From positions 1 to 59,221 of the forward strand of contig JADJES010000026.1 in the NCBI GenBank assembly GCA_016708955.1: 59,221 bases of DNA. Direction: 5' to 3'. Shown here in pieces: positions 29,019-38,859 of this stretch. The notes below the pieces were generated by a model. It saw only the letters and a list, made by a program, of their open reading frames with translations, was not told where the DNA came from and made no database searches. Both the position numbers and the translations under genes were made by a program. This DNA is from Nitrosomonas sp. (GTDB taxonomy: Bacteria; Pseudomonadota; Gammaproteobacteria; Burkholderiales; Nitrosomonadaceae). How positions within the stretch are numbered: position 1 is the stretch's first letter; every line of letters begins with the position of its first letter.

Positions 29019-29567
29019 TCACTGGTCAGAGTGCCAAGGCGCGATGTCGCGTTCAATAATGAAGCTGTGTTTGCTGATGCTGGCATCATCAAAGTCGGCT
29101 TGCTCATGCGCGTTGATCTGATAGACCCCGGATGCGACTTGGATTTTTACGTGCCCATCTGCAAACGCGATATGGTTACTTCCATCTTTCTGCATCCGGA
29201 TACTGAAGCGGGTTCCAGTATTCTTAATGATGGCATTGCCGACTCTGACTTCAAGCCGGTGGGTAGCACTTTTCTTGATGTCAAAATAAACATTTCCCTT
29301 GAACAACTCAACTTGCAATGGCTGACTTTCTTTCACGGCCACAGAACTGCGCGTATCTAGCGCCATGTTGATATCGGGTGCTATCGAAGTGGCAAGCTGT
29401 TTCTCCGATTTTGTTTCATAAAACCGGACGCTATGCGGTTTACCAAAATACCAGGTCATCAGACCCAGTAGCACACAAACGCCCATAATTGCGCAATGCA
29501 GCAAAAAGCGCCGCCAGCTGAAAACAAAGGTAAAAGATTCTATAACGGGTGGTTCAGGTTTCTGCAT
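29019..29567 (-). CDS. FecR-like single-pass membrane protein
   Basis: An intact frame of 182 residues from ATG 29567. A short cytoplasmic start (MQKPEPPVIESFTFVFSWRR) is followed by a membrane segment (FLLHCAIMGVCVLLGLMTWY), then a FecR-type domain: APDINMALDTRSSVAVK, QVELFKGNVYFDIKK and GNAIIKNTGTRFSIRM with FADGHVKI. In classical systems FecR relays receptor signals to a FecI sigma factor. No sigma factor or receptor gene adjoins, and the cytoplasmic part is too short to be a normal FecR anti-sigma domain. The role is unknown. It follows tyrA on the same strand after about 250 bases. Confidence 0.7.
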   Translation of the reverse strand: MQKPEPPVIESFTFVFSWRRFLLHCAIMGVCVLLGLMTWYFGKPHSVRFYETKSEKQLATSIAPDINMALDTRSSVAVKESQPLQVELFKGNVYFDIKKSATHRLEVRVGNAIIKNTGTRFSIRMQKDGSNHIAFADGHVKIQVASGVYQINAHEQADFDDASISKHSFIIERDIAPWHSDQ

Positions 29568-29819
29568 CTGAGTTCAACGAAATAAAGAATGAAAGCCCTG
29601 ATTATATACTGATGGTGGAAAATTTTTTAGTCTGGGGTACGTGGTATGTTCACGGTCAGCACCCAAGGTTTTTATTGATTTAAAGGTTGAAAGAATTCAT
29701 CAATATCATTGACTAACGATTTGATAGAGTGTTTTGTTCTATGGTCACGATGTCTATCATCTTTTGCAGTGGTGTCAAATGTAAAATCTGAACAAGACTT
29801 GCAATGTGCATTACGTGCC

Positions 29820-30707
29820 TCAATCCTTACTCTTCAACCAATTTTCCCGAACGCCTCGAGCCCTAGAAAAAGCCTGTTCCAGTGCTTTACCCTCATTTTT
29901 TTTCAGCATTTCCTGCAACAATTTAAGTTCATTTTGATACGCATCAATCTGCCCAAGCAGTGCTTCACGATTCGTCAAACAAATATCCCGCCACATCTCC
30001 GGGGAACTGCTGGCAATGCGGGTGAAGTCGCGGAAGCCGCTGCCGGCGAAACGTAGCAGGTTTTCCGGATGGTTAGTGCTGTGATTGAGGTGATTCATTA
30101 ACGTGAAGGCCAAGATGTGCGGCAGATGGCTGGTGACTGCGAGTACTTGGTCGTGCTCATCAGCTGGCATTAGCGAGACTTGCGCGCCGCAGGCTTGCCA
30201 TAATTGGCTGATTCGCTCGACGGCATCAATGCTGGTTTCTGGCAATGGGGTCAGAATGACATGTTTGTTGTCATATAAATCCGCTTGCGCGGTTTGCACA
30301 CCGCTTTGTTCAGCACCGGCGATGGGATGGCCGGGTACGAAGTGGTGCCGGTTTTGCATAGGGAGATGGTGGCGCGCGGCGGCAATGACATCCTGTTTGG
30401 TACTGCCAGCATCGGTAATAATAGTGTTGGCTTGCAGGTACGGAGCGATCTGCGCCATGATGCGGGCAGTCTGGCCTACCGGCATCGCCAGGAACACCAG
30501 ATCCGCGTGGTGCAAGGCGGATGCTATATCAGTGGCTATTTCATCGATGACACTGCGCTCTACAGCGCATTGCATATTTTGCTGACTACGTCCAACCCCA
30601 ACGATATGCTTGACCAAACCAACTTTACGTAACGCTAGGGCGAATGATCCACCGATCAGGCCGACACCGATGATGACCAGCTTGTTGAGTATCGCTGTAT
30701 TTGTCAT
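29820..30707 (-). CDS. tyrA: Prephenate dehydrogenase
   Basis: The start is taken at ATG 30707 (MTNTAILNKLVIIGVGLIGG); a longer frame upstream only overlaps aroF and reads as nonsense. The NAD-binding GVGLIGG motif, VFLAMPVGQT, TDAGSTKQDV and HFVPGHPIAGAEQSG with the catalytic His are present, and SGFRDFTRIASSSPEMWRDI marks the C-terminal helical domain. It oxidatively decarboxylates prephenate to 4-hydroxyphenylpyruvate for tyrosine synthesis. It has 295 residues, with no ACT or mutase domain. It follows aroF by 20 bases, so it is likely last in the aromatic block. Confidence 0.94.
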   Translation of the reverse strand: MTNTAILNKLVIIGVGLIGGSFALALRKVGLVKHIVGVGRSQQNMQCAVERSVIDEIATDIASALHHADLVFLAMPVGQTARIMAQIAPYLQANTIITDAGSTKQDVIAAARHHLPMQNRHHFVPGHPIAGAEQSGVQTAQADLYDNKHVILTPLPETSIDAVERISQLWQACGAQVSLMPADEHDQVLAVTSHLPHILAFTLMNHLNHSTNHPENLLRFAGSGFRDFTRIASSSPEMWRDICLTNREALLGQIDAYQNELKLLQEMLKKNEGKALEQAFSRARGVRENWLKSKD

Positions 30708-30727
30708 GAGCTTAACCAGAGTTCGCG

Positions 30728-31744
30728 TTATAGGGTACGTCCGATGACTTCCGCGATGCCTCTCAATGATCCCATTAAATCCTTGAATTCCTGTGGGTTC
30801 AGTGCTTGATCGGCATCGCACCAAGCTTCGCACGGATTCGGGTGCATTTCCACCAGCAAGCCATCCGCACCTGCTGCAATGGCTGCACGCGCTAACGCTG
30901 GCACCATCCACGCTTTACCACCGGCATGCGAAGGATCAATGATGACTGGCAGATGGGTTTCACGTTTGAGAACCGGCACGCACGTGACATCCATGACATT
31001 GCGGTAGGCGGTCTCAAATGTGCGGATGCCACGTTCGCAGAAAATAATATTATGATTGCCGCCCGCAGCAATGTATTCAGCCGCCATGAGCCATTCGGAA
31101 ATGGTAGCGGATAGGCCGCGCTTAAGGATCACCGGTTTGTTGATTCGCCCCACTTCTTTCAGTAAGTCAAAATTTTGCATGTTGCGCGTACCAATTTGAA
31201 TGACATCGACATCATGTTTGAGAAAAGTATCGAGCATGCGCACATCCATCAGTTCAGTGACAATCGGCAAATTATATTTGTCGGCTGCCTGACGGAATAT
31301 GGTCAGACCATCGACGCCTTTACCTTGGAAAGTGTATGGACTGGTGCGGGGTTTGAAAGCGCCGCCGCGCATCAGACGGCAACCGGCTGCCGCGACTTGC
31401 TGTGCGGACAGATCCATTTGTTCTTGTGTTTCGACTGAGCAGGGGCCACCGATGACTTGTACTTGCTTGCCGCCGACCGGGATGCCGCGTACATCGATGA
31501 TCGAGTCTTGTTTGTGCGATTCGCGAGAGACAATTTTGTATTGTTTGACGATGTGCATGGAATACTCAACACCCGGCATAGAATCAAATAATTTCGGGTC
31601 GAGCTTGCTTTCATCGCCGATGGCACCGATGACTGTACGGTTGGTGCCGCGTGAAATATTGACTTCGTGGCCCAAGTCTTGGATTTTTTGCACTACTGCA
31701 CCGATTTGTTCTTCAGTAACATCTTTATTCATGACGATAATCAC
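30728..31744 (-). CDS. aroF: 3-deoxy-7-phosphoheptulonate (DAHP) synthase, type I beta
   Basis: GTG 31744 is used because GGGAG lies at good distance and it overlaps the hisC stop (GTGA); ATG 31732 lacks a binding site. The first 70 residues form the ferredoxin-like domain (IVMNKDVTEEQIGAVVQKIQ) found in Tyr- or Phe-sensitive enzymes of this class. The barrel has QVIGGPCSVET with the metal Cys, GGAFKPRTSPYTFQG, DVIQIGTRNMQNFDLLK and PVIIDPSHAGGKAWMV. It joins phosphoenolpyruvate and erythrose-4-phosphate, the first step of the shikimate path. The length of 338 residues is typical. Confidence 0.95.
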   Translation of the reverse strand: MIIVMNKDVTEEQIGAVVQKIQDLGHEVNISRGTNRTVIGAIGDESKLDPKLFDSMPGVEYSMHIVKQYKIVSRESHKQDSIIDVRGIPVGGKQVQVIGGPCSVETQEQMDLSAQQVAAAGCRLMRGGAFKPRTSPYTFQGKGVDGLTIFRQAADKYNLPIVTELMDVRMLDTFLKHDVDVIQIGTRNMQNFDLLKEVGRINKPVILKRGLSATISEWLMAAEYIAAGGNHNIIFCERGIRTFETAYRNVMDVTCVPVLKRETHLPVIIDPSHAGGKAWMVPALARAAIAAGADGLLVEMHPNPCEAWCDADQALNPQEFKDLMGSLRGIAEVIGRTL

Positions 31745-32859
31745 GCTAATTCTCCCATTGCATGCTCAAGTGATTCCAGAAATCGTTTATTTTCGGATTC
31801 CAATCCAATTGTAACCCGAAGGTGGTGCGGCATTTCGTAAATACCCAGAGGGCGTACGATGATACCTTGTTGCAAAAGGGTTTTATAGACTTTCTGGGTG
31901 TTGGCTGCATCGCCTTGGACGCGGAAACTGATGAAATTTCCATACGAAGGAATAGTTTCTATGCCTAATTGCCGGAAACCTTCGGTGAGTTGTAACATGC
32001 CTGCGCGGTTCAGCGCATACGATTTCTGTACAAATTCCGCATCCTGCAGTGCGGCTAGTGCTCCGACAAGGCCAATACTACTGACATTGAACGGCTGGCG
32101 TACGCGATTCATCAGGTTAGCTACGTCGGGATGTGTCAGTCCATATCCGACACGGACACCGGCAAGGCCATAAACCTTAGAAAAAGTTCGTGTGATCAGC
32201 AAATTGGAAAATTGTTTCAGCCATTTAACGCTCTCCGGTTTGTTGGCTTCGGGCAGATATTCGTTATATGCTTCATCCATAACGACCAATACATCTCTGG
32301 ATACCCGCTCCATGAATCGAAGTAAATCATCGGTACTGGATAATGTGCCGGTTGGATTGTTGGGGCTAGCAATAAATACAATACGTGTCTCAGGTGTGAT
32401 GGCATCCAGCATGGCGGGCAGGTCATGGCCATAATCCAGAGCGGGTACCGATATGCCATTAGCGCCGATCATCTGTACCACCAGTGGATAAACCGCGAAA
32501 GCATGTTGTGAATACACCGCAGCAGCGCCCGGCTTAAGGAATACACGCGCGGCGAGATCCAGAACATCATTGGAGCCATTCCCTAATATGATCTGCTCTG
32601 GGGCAACGGCATAACGTTTCGACAATGCGGCTTTTAATTCATAACCGCTGCCATCCGGATAGAGTGCGACATTATGCAATGCGTTAATCATTGCATCCAG
32701 TGCGAGTGGACTGGTTCCCAGCGGATTTTCGTTGGAGGCCAGTTTGATGACGCACGACTCATCCAGCCCCATTTCCCGTGCCAGCTCAGAAATAGGTTTG
32801 CCGGGTTGATAAGGCTGAATGGAACGAATATATTCCGGAGCAAAGTCACAAAGATTCAT
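31741..32859 (-). CDS. hisC: Histidinol-phosphate aminotransferase
   Basis: An intact frame of 372 residues. The substrate-binding start KLASNENPLGTSPLAL, ILGNGSNDVLDL, SPNNPTGT and the PLP lysine in TRTFSKVYGLAGVRVGYG identify a class I/II aminotransferase of the HisC2 type. It transaminates imidazole-acetol phosphate in histidine synthesis; members in aromatic blocks often also act on phenylpyruvate and 4-hydroxyphenylpyruvate, which would complete the pathway formed with pheA and tyrA. That wider role is inference from position. The stop overlaps the start of aroF. Confidence 0.95.
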   Translation of the reverse strand: MNLCDFAPEYIRSIQPYQPGKPISELAREMGLDESCVIKLASNENPLGTSPLALDAMINALHNVALYPDGSGYELKAALSKRYAVAPEQIILGNGSNDVLDLAARVFLKPGAAAVYSQHAFAVYPLVVQMIGANGISVPALDYGHDLPAMLDAITPETRIVFIASPNNPTGTLSSTDDLLRFMERVSRDVLVVMDEAYNEYLPEANKPESVKWLKQFSNLLITRTFSKVYGLAGVRVGYGLTHPDVANLMNRVRQPFNVSSIGLVGALAALQDAEFVQKSYALNRAGMLQLTEGFRQLGIETIPSYGNFISFRVQGDAANTQKVYKTLLQQGIIVRPLGIYEMPHHLRVTIGLESENKRFLESLEHAMGELA

Positions 32860-32943
32860 AAAATTAAGTTTATTAGCGATTGAGAAAAGAATACAAAGAG
32901 TTTAATAAGTTTGGTAAGGCGACTATTCAGAGACAACGAACAG

Positions 32944-34014
32944 CTATGTGGCCGGATAAGATCCCAGGATTTTCAGGAAAGCCGATTTTTCACGTAATTC
33001 AGCCAGCGCGGCCGCTACATTTTTATCTTGTTGATGCCCTTCAATATCAATAAAAAATATATATTGCCAGAGACCAGTACGCGATGGGCGTGATTCCAGG
33101 CGGCTCATGCTGACGCCATGCTGTGCCAACGGTTCCAGTAATTTATAGATAGCCCCGGAACAGTTATTGGTCGATAGGACTAATGAGGTCTTATCCTTTC
33201 CGGAAGCATCCACAATTTGTTTGCCGATGACCAGAAAACGCGTGGTATTTCTCGGATCATCCTCGATGTTTTCCGCGCATATACTGAGTCCAAATAGCTC
33301 TGCCGCTCTTTTGCTTGCTACCGCTGCTGCTTGCTTATCAGCCGCAGCTCGCCGGGCTGCATCCGCATTGCTGGCGGTAGTGATAAATGCAGAATTAGAG
33401 ACGTGTGGTAAGTTAGTTTTTAACCAGTGGTGGCACTGCGCCAACGATTGCGGATGTGAATAGATTTTGTTGATTTGTGATAATTCGCTCTGCTGCGCCA
33501 TCAGAAACTGATGTACGGGCAACTGAATTTCGCCGCAGATGTTTAATGGCGTTTGTAACAGCAAATCCATAGTTCTGCCAACTGCGCCTTCAGAAGAATT
33601 CTCAACTGGTACCACGCCATAATTGGCCGCATCCGATTCCACGTTGCGGAATACTTCGTCGATCGAATCGCAGGCTACCGTTGTAATGGCGCTGCCAAAA
33701 CGTTTCAATGCCGCATCTTCAGAAAAAGTACCGTTGGGACCCAGGTAGGCCACACTCATGGGTTTTTCCAGGGCGCGGCACAGTGACATGATTTCTGTAA
33801 ATAACTGTTTGATGTGCGTGTTGCTGATAGGGCCTGGATTTTGTTTCTGGATACGGGCCAATATTTGTGCTTCTCGTTCAGGACGATAGACGACACCACT
33901 TTTTTTTATCATTCCAATCTGCTGCGCAAGTCCAGCGCGCTTGCTCACCATTTGGAGTAATTCGTCGTCTATGGCGTCAATCTGATCGCGTAATTGTTTG
34001 AGTTGTTCAGACAT
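32944..34014 (-). CDS. pheA: Bifunctional chorismate mutase / prephenate dehydratase
   Basis: An intact frame of 356 residues. The first 80 form an AroQ chorismate mutase (LRDQIDAIDDELLQMVSKRA, VYRPEREAQIL). The middle is prephenate dehydratase (VAYLGPNGTFSEDAALKRFG, GVVPVENSSEGAVGRTMDLL, NTTRFLVIGKQ). The last 80 form an ACT domain (SRLESRPSRTGLWQYIFFID), which binds phenylalanine for feedback control. It turns chorismate into phenylpyruvate. It stands 84 bases before hisC and 47 after serA, in line with a single transcript. Confidence 0.95.
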   Translation of the reverse strand: MSEQLKQLRDQIDAIDDELLQMVSKRAGLAQQIGMIKKSGVVYRPEREAQILARIQKQNPGPISNTHIKQLFTEIMSLCRALEKPMSVAYLGPNGTFSEDAALKRFGSAITTVACDSIDEVFRNVESDAANYGVVPVENSSEGAVGRTMDLLLQTPLNICGEIQLPVHQFLMAQQSELSQINKIYSHPQSLAQCHHWLKTNLPHVSNSAFITTASNADAARRAAADKQAAAVASKRAAELFGLSICAENIEDDPRNTTRFLVIGKQIVDASGKDKTSLVLSTNNCSGAIYKLLEPLAQHGVSMSRLESRPSRTGLWQYIFFIDIEGHQQDKNVAAALAELREKSAFLKILGSYPAT

Positions 34015-34061
34015 GGGTGGTGAGAATTTTGTCTTAATGGTAATTCATCAAAGTTCAGATT

Positions 34062-35147
34062 TTATCTGGGAAGTAGCAGATAGCGTGCCATTAATACACC
34101 AGTGATCCGGGCAATTTCATCCAGTACATGCTGTTGTACCGGGCTGTCCACATCGACCAGTGGCGGTCGTTTTCGCCACGTGATTTGTTGATCATGTTAT
34201 GGATATTCAATCCGGCCTTGGCCATACTGGTGGAAATTTGTCCCAGAATATTAGGTACATTGGCATTCGCCACCGCGACCCGGTAAGGGGATTCCCGTTC
34301 CATGTAGATATCAGGAAAATTGACCGTATTTGTGATGTTGCCGTTTTGCAGATGATCCATGAGCTGATTGACCGCCATGATGGCACAATTTTCTTCCGCT
34401 TCAAGTGTCGAAGCACCCAGATGCGGCAAGGTGATCACTGCTTTTTGTGCTGAAGTTTTGACTTCGGATTCATCATTTTTACATGCTTCTCATCAATCAG
34501 GTGATGCGTGGAATCCAGTAATGGGATATGCACGGTGACAAATTCGCTATGGCGGAGCAAATCTCCCATGCTGTGAGCTTTTTTTACTTCTGCGGATAGA
34601 CTCCAGGCCGAATCGACGGTAATCTTGGGATCATATCCGATGACTTTCATTCCCAGTTTGATCGCTGCATTAGCCACCAACCGGCCAATTTCACCCAAAC
34701 CAATAATGCCCAATGTGCGGCCCGGTAATTCGATGCCGGAAAGCGTTTTTTCATTTTCCGCCTGCTTGTTTAGCGATGCATCATCACCTTGCAGAATTTC
34801 TACAAATTGCAATGCCGGAACCAAATTACGCGCAGCTAAAAACATGCCAGCCAGAACCAGTTCCTTGACTGCATTGGCATTTGCACCCGGTGTGTTGAAT
34901 ACTGGAACGCCACGGGTGTTCATATCCTGTACGGGAATGTTATTGGTACCGGCGCCCGCCCGTCCGATTGCTTTGACACTGCTGGGAATTTTCCAATTCA
35001 GCAAATTTTGCGAGCGCACCAGAATGGCATCCGGCTCTGCGATATACTACCTACTTGATAGTAATCTGCAGGAAAGCGATTCAGGCCGAGGGGGGAAATC
35101 TGATTAATGGTAAGAATCTTAAAGATTCTGTCTTGATGTTCAGGCAT
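34062..35147 (-). CDS. serA: D-3-phosphoglycerate dehydrogenase, interrupted by shifts and an internal gap
   Basis: ATG 35147 overlaps the end of serC by eight bases and gives MPEHQDRIFKILTINQISPL, then YYQVGS. A base is missing near 35049; the frame resumes AEPDAILVRSQNLL, SVKAIGRAGAGTNNIPV, GANANAVKELVLAG and PGRTLGIIGLGEIGRLVANA, the NAD site. At DEKHVKMM (near 34470) the text jumps to SEVKTSAQKAVITLPHLGAS, about 55-60 residues short of the family, losing the RxGxVD region with a catalytic Arg. An ACT domain follows (NVPNILGQISTSMAKAGLNI), with a third shift near 34165 before the end LLLPR. The enzyme starts serine synthesis. Confidence 0.82.
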
Positions 35148-36231
35148 GCTGACTGGCGAACTCCTTCATAAACGCTGCCAATTTTGCCACACCTTCTATG
35201 GGCATGGCATTATATATTGAAGCACGCATGCCCCCTACTGAGCGATGTCCCTTCAGTTGGATCAAGCCATTGATTTCGGCTTGCTTGAGGAACTCGCCAT
35301 CCAATTCAGGGCTTTTGAGCGTGAAGGGCACGTTCATACGTGAGCGATCGGATTGAGTCACCGGACAATGATAAAAATCGGTGTTATCCAATAAGTCATA
35401 CAACAGATTGGCTTTGGTGATATTGATTTTTTCCATTGCCGCCAGTCCGCCTTGTTTCTTCAGCCATGCGAATACCAGTCCGGTAATGTACATGGCATAA
35501 GTCGGCGGTGTGTTGTACATCGAATCATTTTTAGCATGAATCTGGTAATCATAAAGCGTCGGGGTGCCTGCTATCGGCATACCCAGTAAATCCTCGCGTA
35601 CAATGACGAGTGTCAGTCCGGCCGGCCCCAGGTTTTTCTGCGCGCCCGCGTAAATCAATCCAAAACGTGTGACATCCAAAGGTCGAGACAGGATATTGGA
35701 TGACATATCGGCTACCAGTGGAATATTGTTTTCCGCAGTGATTTCCGGGATCCAGTGAAACTCGACACCGCCGATGGTTTCATTGCTGGTGTAATGAACA
35801 TAGGCTGCCTCCGGATCCAAGTGCCATTGATCTTGTGGTGGGATATACGTGAAATTGGCATCCTCTGATGAAGCGGCGACATTGACTGCGCAATACCGGC
35901 TGGCTTCTTCGATGGCTTTTGTCGACCATTGGCCGGTATTGATATAGTCCGCTTTCTTTTTGCCGCGTAGCAGATTCATCGGCACCATAGAAAACTGGCT
36001 GGAAGCGCCGCCTTGCAGAAATAAGACTTTATAGTTTTGCGGTATTCCAACCAGATCGCGTAAATCGCTTTCAGTTTTTTCAGCAATGGCCATAAATTCT
36101 TTGCCGCGATGGCTCATTTCCATGACGGACATGCCGCTGCCATGCCAGTCCATCATTTCATCACGCGCTTGCTGCAGAACCTCTTTGGGTAGAACTGCCG
36201 GCCCTGCACTGAAATTATAGATTAGATCCAT
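35140..36231 (-). CDS. serC: Phosphoserine aminotransferase
   Basis: An intact frame of 363 residues. It opens MDLIYNFSAGPAVLPKEVLQ and contains LFLQGGASSQFSMVPMNLL, ADMSSNILSRPLDV, the PLP lysine in YAGAQKNLGPAGLTLVIVRE and GHRSVGGMRASIYNAMPIEG, all SerC hallmarks. It transaminates 3-phosphohydroxypyruvate to phosphoserine and also acts in pyridoxal phosphate synthesis in many bacteria. It lies 57 bases after gyrA and overlaps the start of serA, which makes the next step before it in the pathway. Confidence 0.97.
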   Translation of the reverse strand: MDLIYNFSAGPAVLPKEVLQQARDEMMDWHGSGMSVMEMSHRGKEFMAIAEKTESDLRDLVGIPQNYKVLFLQGGASSQFSMVPMNLLRGKKKADYINTGQWSTKAIEEASRYCAVNVAASSEDANFTYIPPQDQWHLDPEAAYVHYTSNETIGGVEFHWIPEITAENNIPLVADMSSNILSRPLDVTRFGLIYAGAQKNLGPAGLTLVIVREDLLGMPIAGTPTLYDYQIHAKNDSMYNTPPTYAMYITGLVFAWLKKQGGLAAMEKINITKANLLYDLLDNTDFYHCPVTQSDRSRMNVPFTLKSPELDGEFLKQAEINGLIQLKGHRSVGGMRASIYNAMPIEGVAKLAAFMKEFASQHA

Positions 36232-36288
36232 TGAATTTTTTTGAATAATTATTCTATTGTGCCCAGGAGGTAGGCAGCTCGTTTGATT

Positions 36289-38859
36289 TTAATCATCACT
36301 ATCACCACCACTATCGCTGTCTTCGCTCTCTACCACTCTTTCCAGGCCAGCGAGTTTCTCGCCCGCATCCAGGTTAATTAGGGTAACGCCTTGTGTGGCA
36401 CGGCTCATTTCCCGTACTTCGTTGACACGGGTACGGATGAGTACACCGCCGGAAGTGATCAGCATGATCTCATCATCTGGTTTTACCAGCTTTGCCGTGA
36501 CAACTTTACCATTACGTTCACTGGTTTTGATCGCAATCATGCCTTGCGTGCCGCGGTTGTGGCGTGTGTATTCGCTGATTGGTGTACGCTTGCCATAACC
36601 ATTTTCAGTCGCCGTTAATACAGTGAGTTCTTCATTTTCAGCGACCAACAAGGAAATTACTTTTTGTCCGGCACCGAGTTTCATGCCACGCACGCCGCGG
36701 GCAGTTCGTCCCACCGGACGTACATCATTTTCACTGAAACGCATGGCTTTGCCGTTGTCTGAGAACAGCATGACATCGTGTTTTCCTTCCGTCAGCTCAA
36801 CACCAATCAAATAATCGCCTTCATCCAGTCCGATGGCGATAATGCCATTGTTCCTTGGACGGGAAAATTCTGATAGGGGTGTTTTCTTAACGGTTCCAAA
36901 AGAAGTTGCCATAAATATATAGCGGGTTTCATCGAAAGCTTTAACGGGCAGAATTGCGTTAATTTTCTCGCCTTCTTCCAGTTGTACCAAATTAATGATT
37001 GGCTTGCCACGGGATAATCGCCCGCCTTGCGGCACTTCATAGACTTTGATCCAGTACACGCGCCCCAAGCTAGAAAAGCACAGGATGTAGTCATGGGTGT
37101 TCGCGATGAACAGCTTGTCTATGAAGTCATCTTCTTTGGTGCTTGTCGCCAGTTTGCCGCGCCCGCCACGTTTTTGTGCGCGATATTCATCGAGTAATTG
37201 AGATTTAATATAACCGCTGTGCGACAGTGTGACGACGACATCTGCTGGTGTAATCAAATCTTCCATACTCATATCGTGAGTATCGATAATAATCTCACTT
37301 CGGCGTTTGTCCCCAAATTGCTCTTTGATTGCATCCAGTTCTTCAGTGATGATGCTGGTAATGCGTTCTGGGTTAGCCAAAGTATTGAGATAATCAATAA
37401 TCTTTTCTATGACTTCTTTGTATTCTTCAACGATTTTTTCTTGTTCCAAACCGGTTAGGCGTTGCAAGCGTAATTCCAGAATCGCTTGCGCTTGTGCATC
37501 CGATAAGCGGTAACCTTGGGCCTTTAAACCAAATTCCTCACCTAACCCATCCGGGCGTAGTGCGCTGGCATCTGCCATGGCGCGCGATAGCATTTCCTCA
37601 ACCAATTGAGAGCGCCAAACTTTTGTCATAATCGCATCTTTAGCAACAGACGGTGTTGGCGCAGCTTTTATCAGCGCGATAATTTCATCGACATTGGATA
37701 AAGCAACGGCTAGGCCTTCCAATAGATGCCCGCGCTCACGCGCTTTCTTGAGTTCAAAAACAGTGCGCCGCGTGACAACTTCACGGCGATGACGCAAGAA
37801 AGCATCCAGTATCTGCTTTAGGTTCAGCAGGCGAGGCTGGCCATCCAAAAGTGCGACCATGTTCATGCCGAAGGTGTCTTGCATCTGTGTTTCTTTATAC
37901 AAGTTATTCAGTATGACTTCAGGTACCTCACCACGCTTCAGTTCAATCACGACACGCATACCTGATTTGTCGGATTCATCACGCAAATCAGATATGCCTT
38001 CAATTTTTTTGTCGCGAACCAGCTCTCCAATACGGATTAGTAAATTAGCTTTATTGACCTGATAGGGCAACTCATCGACGACAATGCACTGACGGCTGCC
38101 TTTTTCCATGTCTTCAAAATGAGTGCGGGCACGCATGACAACACGGCCGCGGCCTGTGCGATAACCATCCCTTACTCCGGAAACACCATAAATAATACCG
38201 GCCGTTGGAAAATCCGGAGCCGGGATGAATTCTATGAGTTCATCGATACTGATATCGGGATTTTTGAGTAAGGCGAGACAGGCTTCAATAACTTCATTCA
38301 GATTGTGCGGCGGAATGTTGGTCGCCATACCTACGGCAATTCCTGATGAGCCGTTGATCAGCAGATTGGGGATCTTGGCGGGAAGTATGAGTGGCTCTTT
38401 CTCGGAATCGTCATAATTGGGGCCAAAATCCACCGTTTCTTTGTCAAGATCAATAAGAAGCTCATGGGCAATACGAGACATGCGGATTTCGGTGTAGCGC
38501 ATTGCTGCGGCATTATCGCCATCCACCGAACCAAAGTTACCTTGTCCGTCAATTAACATGTAACGCAAGGAAAAGTCTTGCGCCATGCGAACAATCGTGT
38601 CATATACTGCAGTATCGCCATGAGGATGGTATTTACCGATCACATCACCCACAATACGTGCAGATTTTTTGTAAGGCCTGTTCCAGTCGTTAGAGAGTTC
38701 GTGCATGGCAAACAATACGCGCCGATGTACCGGTTTTAAACCATCACGTACGTCTGGCAGTGCGCGACCGACAATGACACTCATGGCGTAATCAAGATAG
38801 GAACGCCGCATCTCTTCTTCAAGGCTGATGGGCAAGGTTTCCTTAGCAAATTGATTCAT
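36289..38859 (-). CDS. gyrA: DNA gyrase subunit A
   Basis: An intact frame of 856 residues. The quinolone-determining region reads GDVIGKYHPHGDTAVYDTIV, with Thr at 83 and Asp at 87 in E. coli numbering, which coincides here; the catalytic Tyr is 122 (AAAMRYTEIRMSRIA). The C-terminal DNA-wrapping domain carries the GyrA box (AQKRGGRGKL) and ends in a long acidic tail (ESEDSDSGGDSDD). With GyrB it introduces negative supercoils using ATP. It is the first gene of the minus-strand block that leads into serC and the amino acid genes. Confidence 0.98.
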   Translation of the reverse strand: MNQFAKETLPISLEEEMRRSYLDYAMSVIVGRALPDVRDGLKPVHRRVLFAMHELSNDWNRPYKKSARIVGDVIGKYHPHGDTAVYDTIVRMAQDFSLRYMLIDGQGNFGSVDGDNAAAMRYTEIRMSRIAHELLIDLDKETVDFGPNYDDSEKEPLILPAKIPNLLINGSSGIAVGMATNIPPHNLNEVIEACLALLKNPDISIDELIEFIPAPDFPTAGIIYGVSGVRDGYRTGRGRVVMRARTHFEDMEKGSRQCIVVDELPYQVNKANLLIRIGELVRDKKIEGISDLRDESDKSGMRVVIELKRGEVPEVILNNLYKETQMQDTFGMNMVALLDGQPRLLNLKQILDAFLRHRREVVTRRTVFELKKARERGHLLEGLAVALSNVDEIIALIKAAPTPSVAKDAIMTKVWRSQLVEEMLSRAMADASALRPDGLGEEFGLKAQGYRLSDAQAQAILELRLQRLTGLEQEKIVEEYKEVIEKIIDYLNTLANPERITSIITEELDAIKEQFGDKRRSEIIIDTHDMSMEDLITPADVVVTLSHSGYIKSQLLDEYRAQKRGGRGKLATSTKEDDFIDKLFIANTHDYILCFSSLGRVYWIKVYEVPQGGRLSRGKPIINLVQLEEGEKINAILPVKAFDETRYIFMATSFGTVKKTPLSEFSRPRNNGIIAIGLDEGDYLIGVELTEGKHDVMLFSDNGKAMRFSENDVRPVGRTARGVRGMKLGAGQKVISLLVAENEELTVLTATENGYGKRTPISEYTRHNRGTQGMIAIKTSERNGKVVTAKLVKPDDEIMLITSGGVLIRTRVNEVREMSRATQGVTLINLDAGEKLAGLERVVESEDSDSGGDSDD

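Noticed and set aside
30708..30911. N-terminal extension of tyrA
   Set aside because: The added residues overlap aroF, are Cys/Ser/Arg-rich nonsense, and the NAD-binding motif fits a start at 30707.
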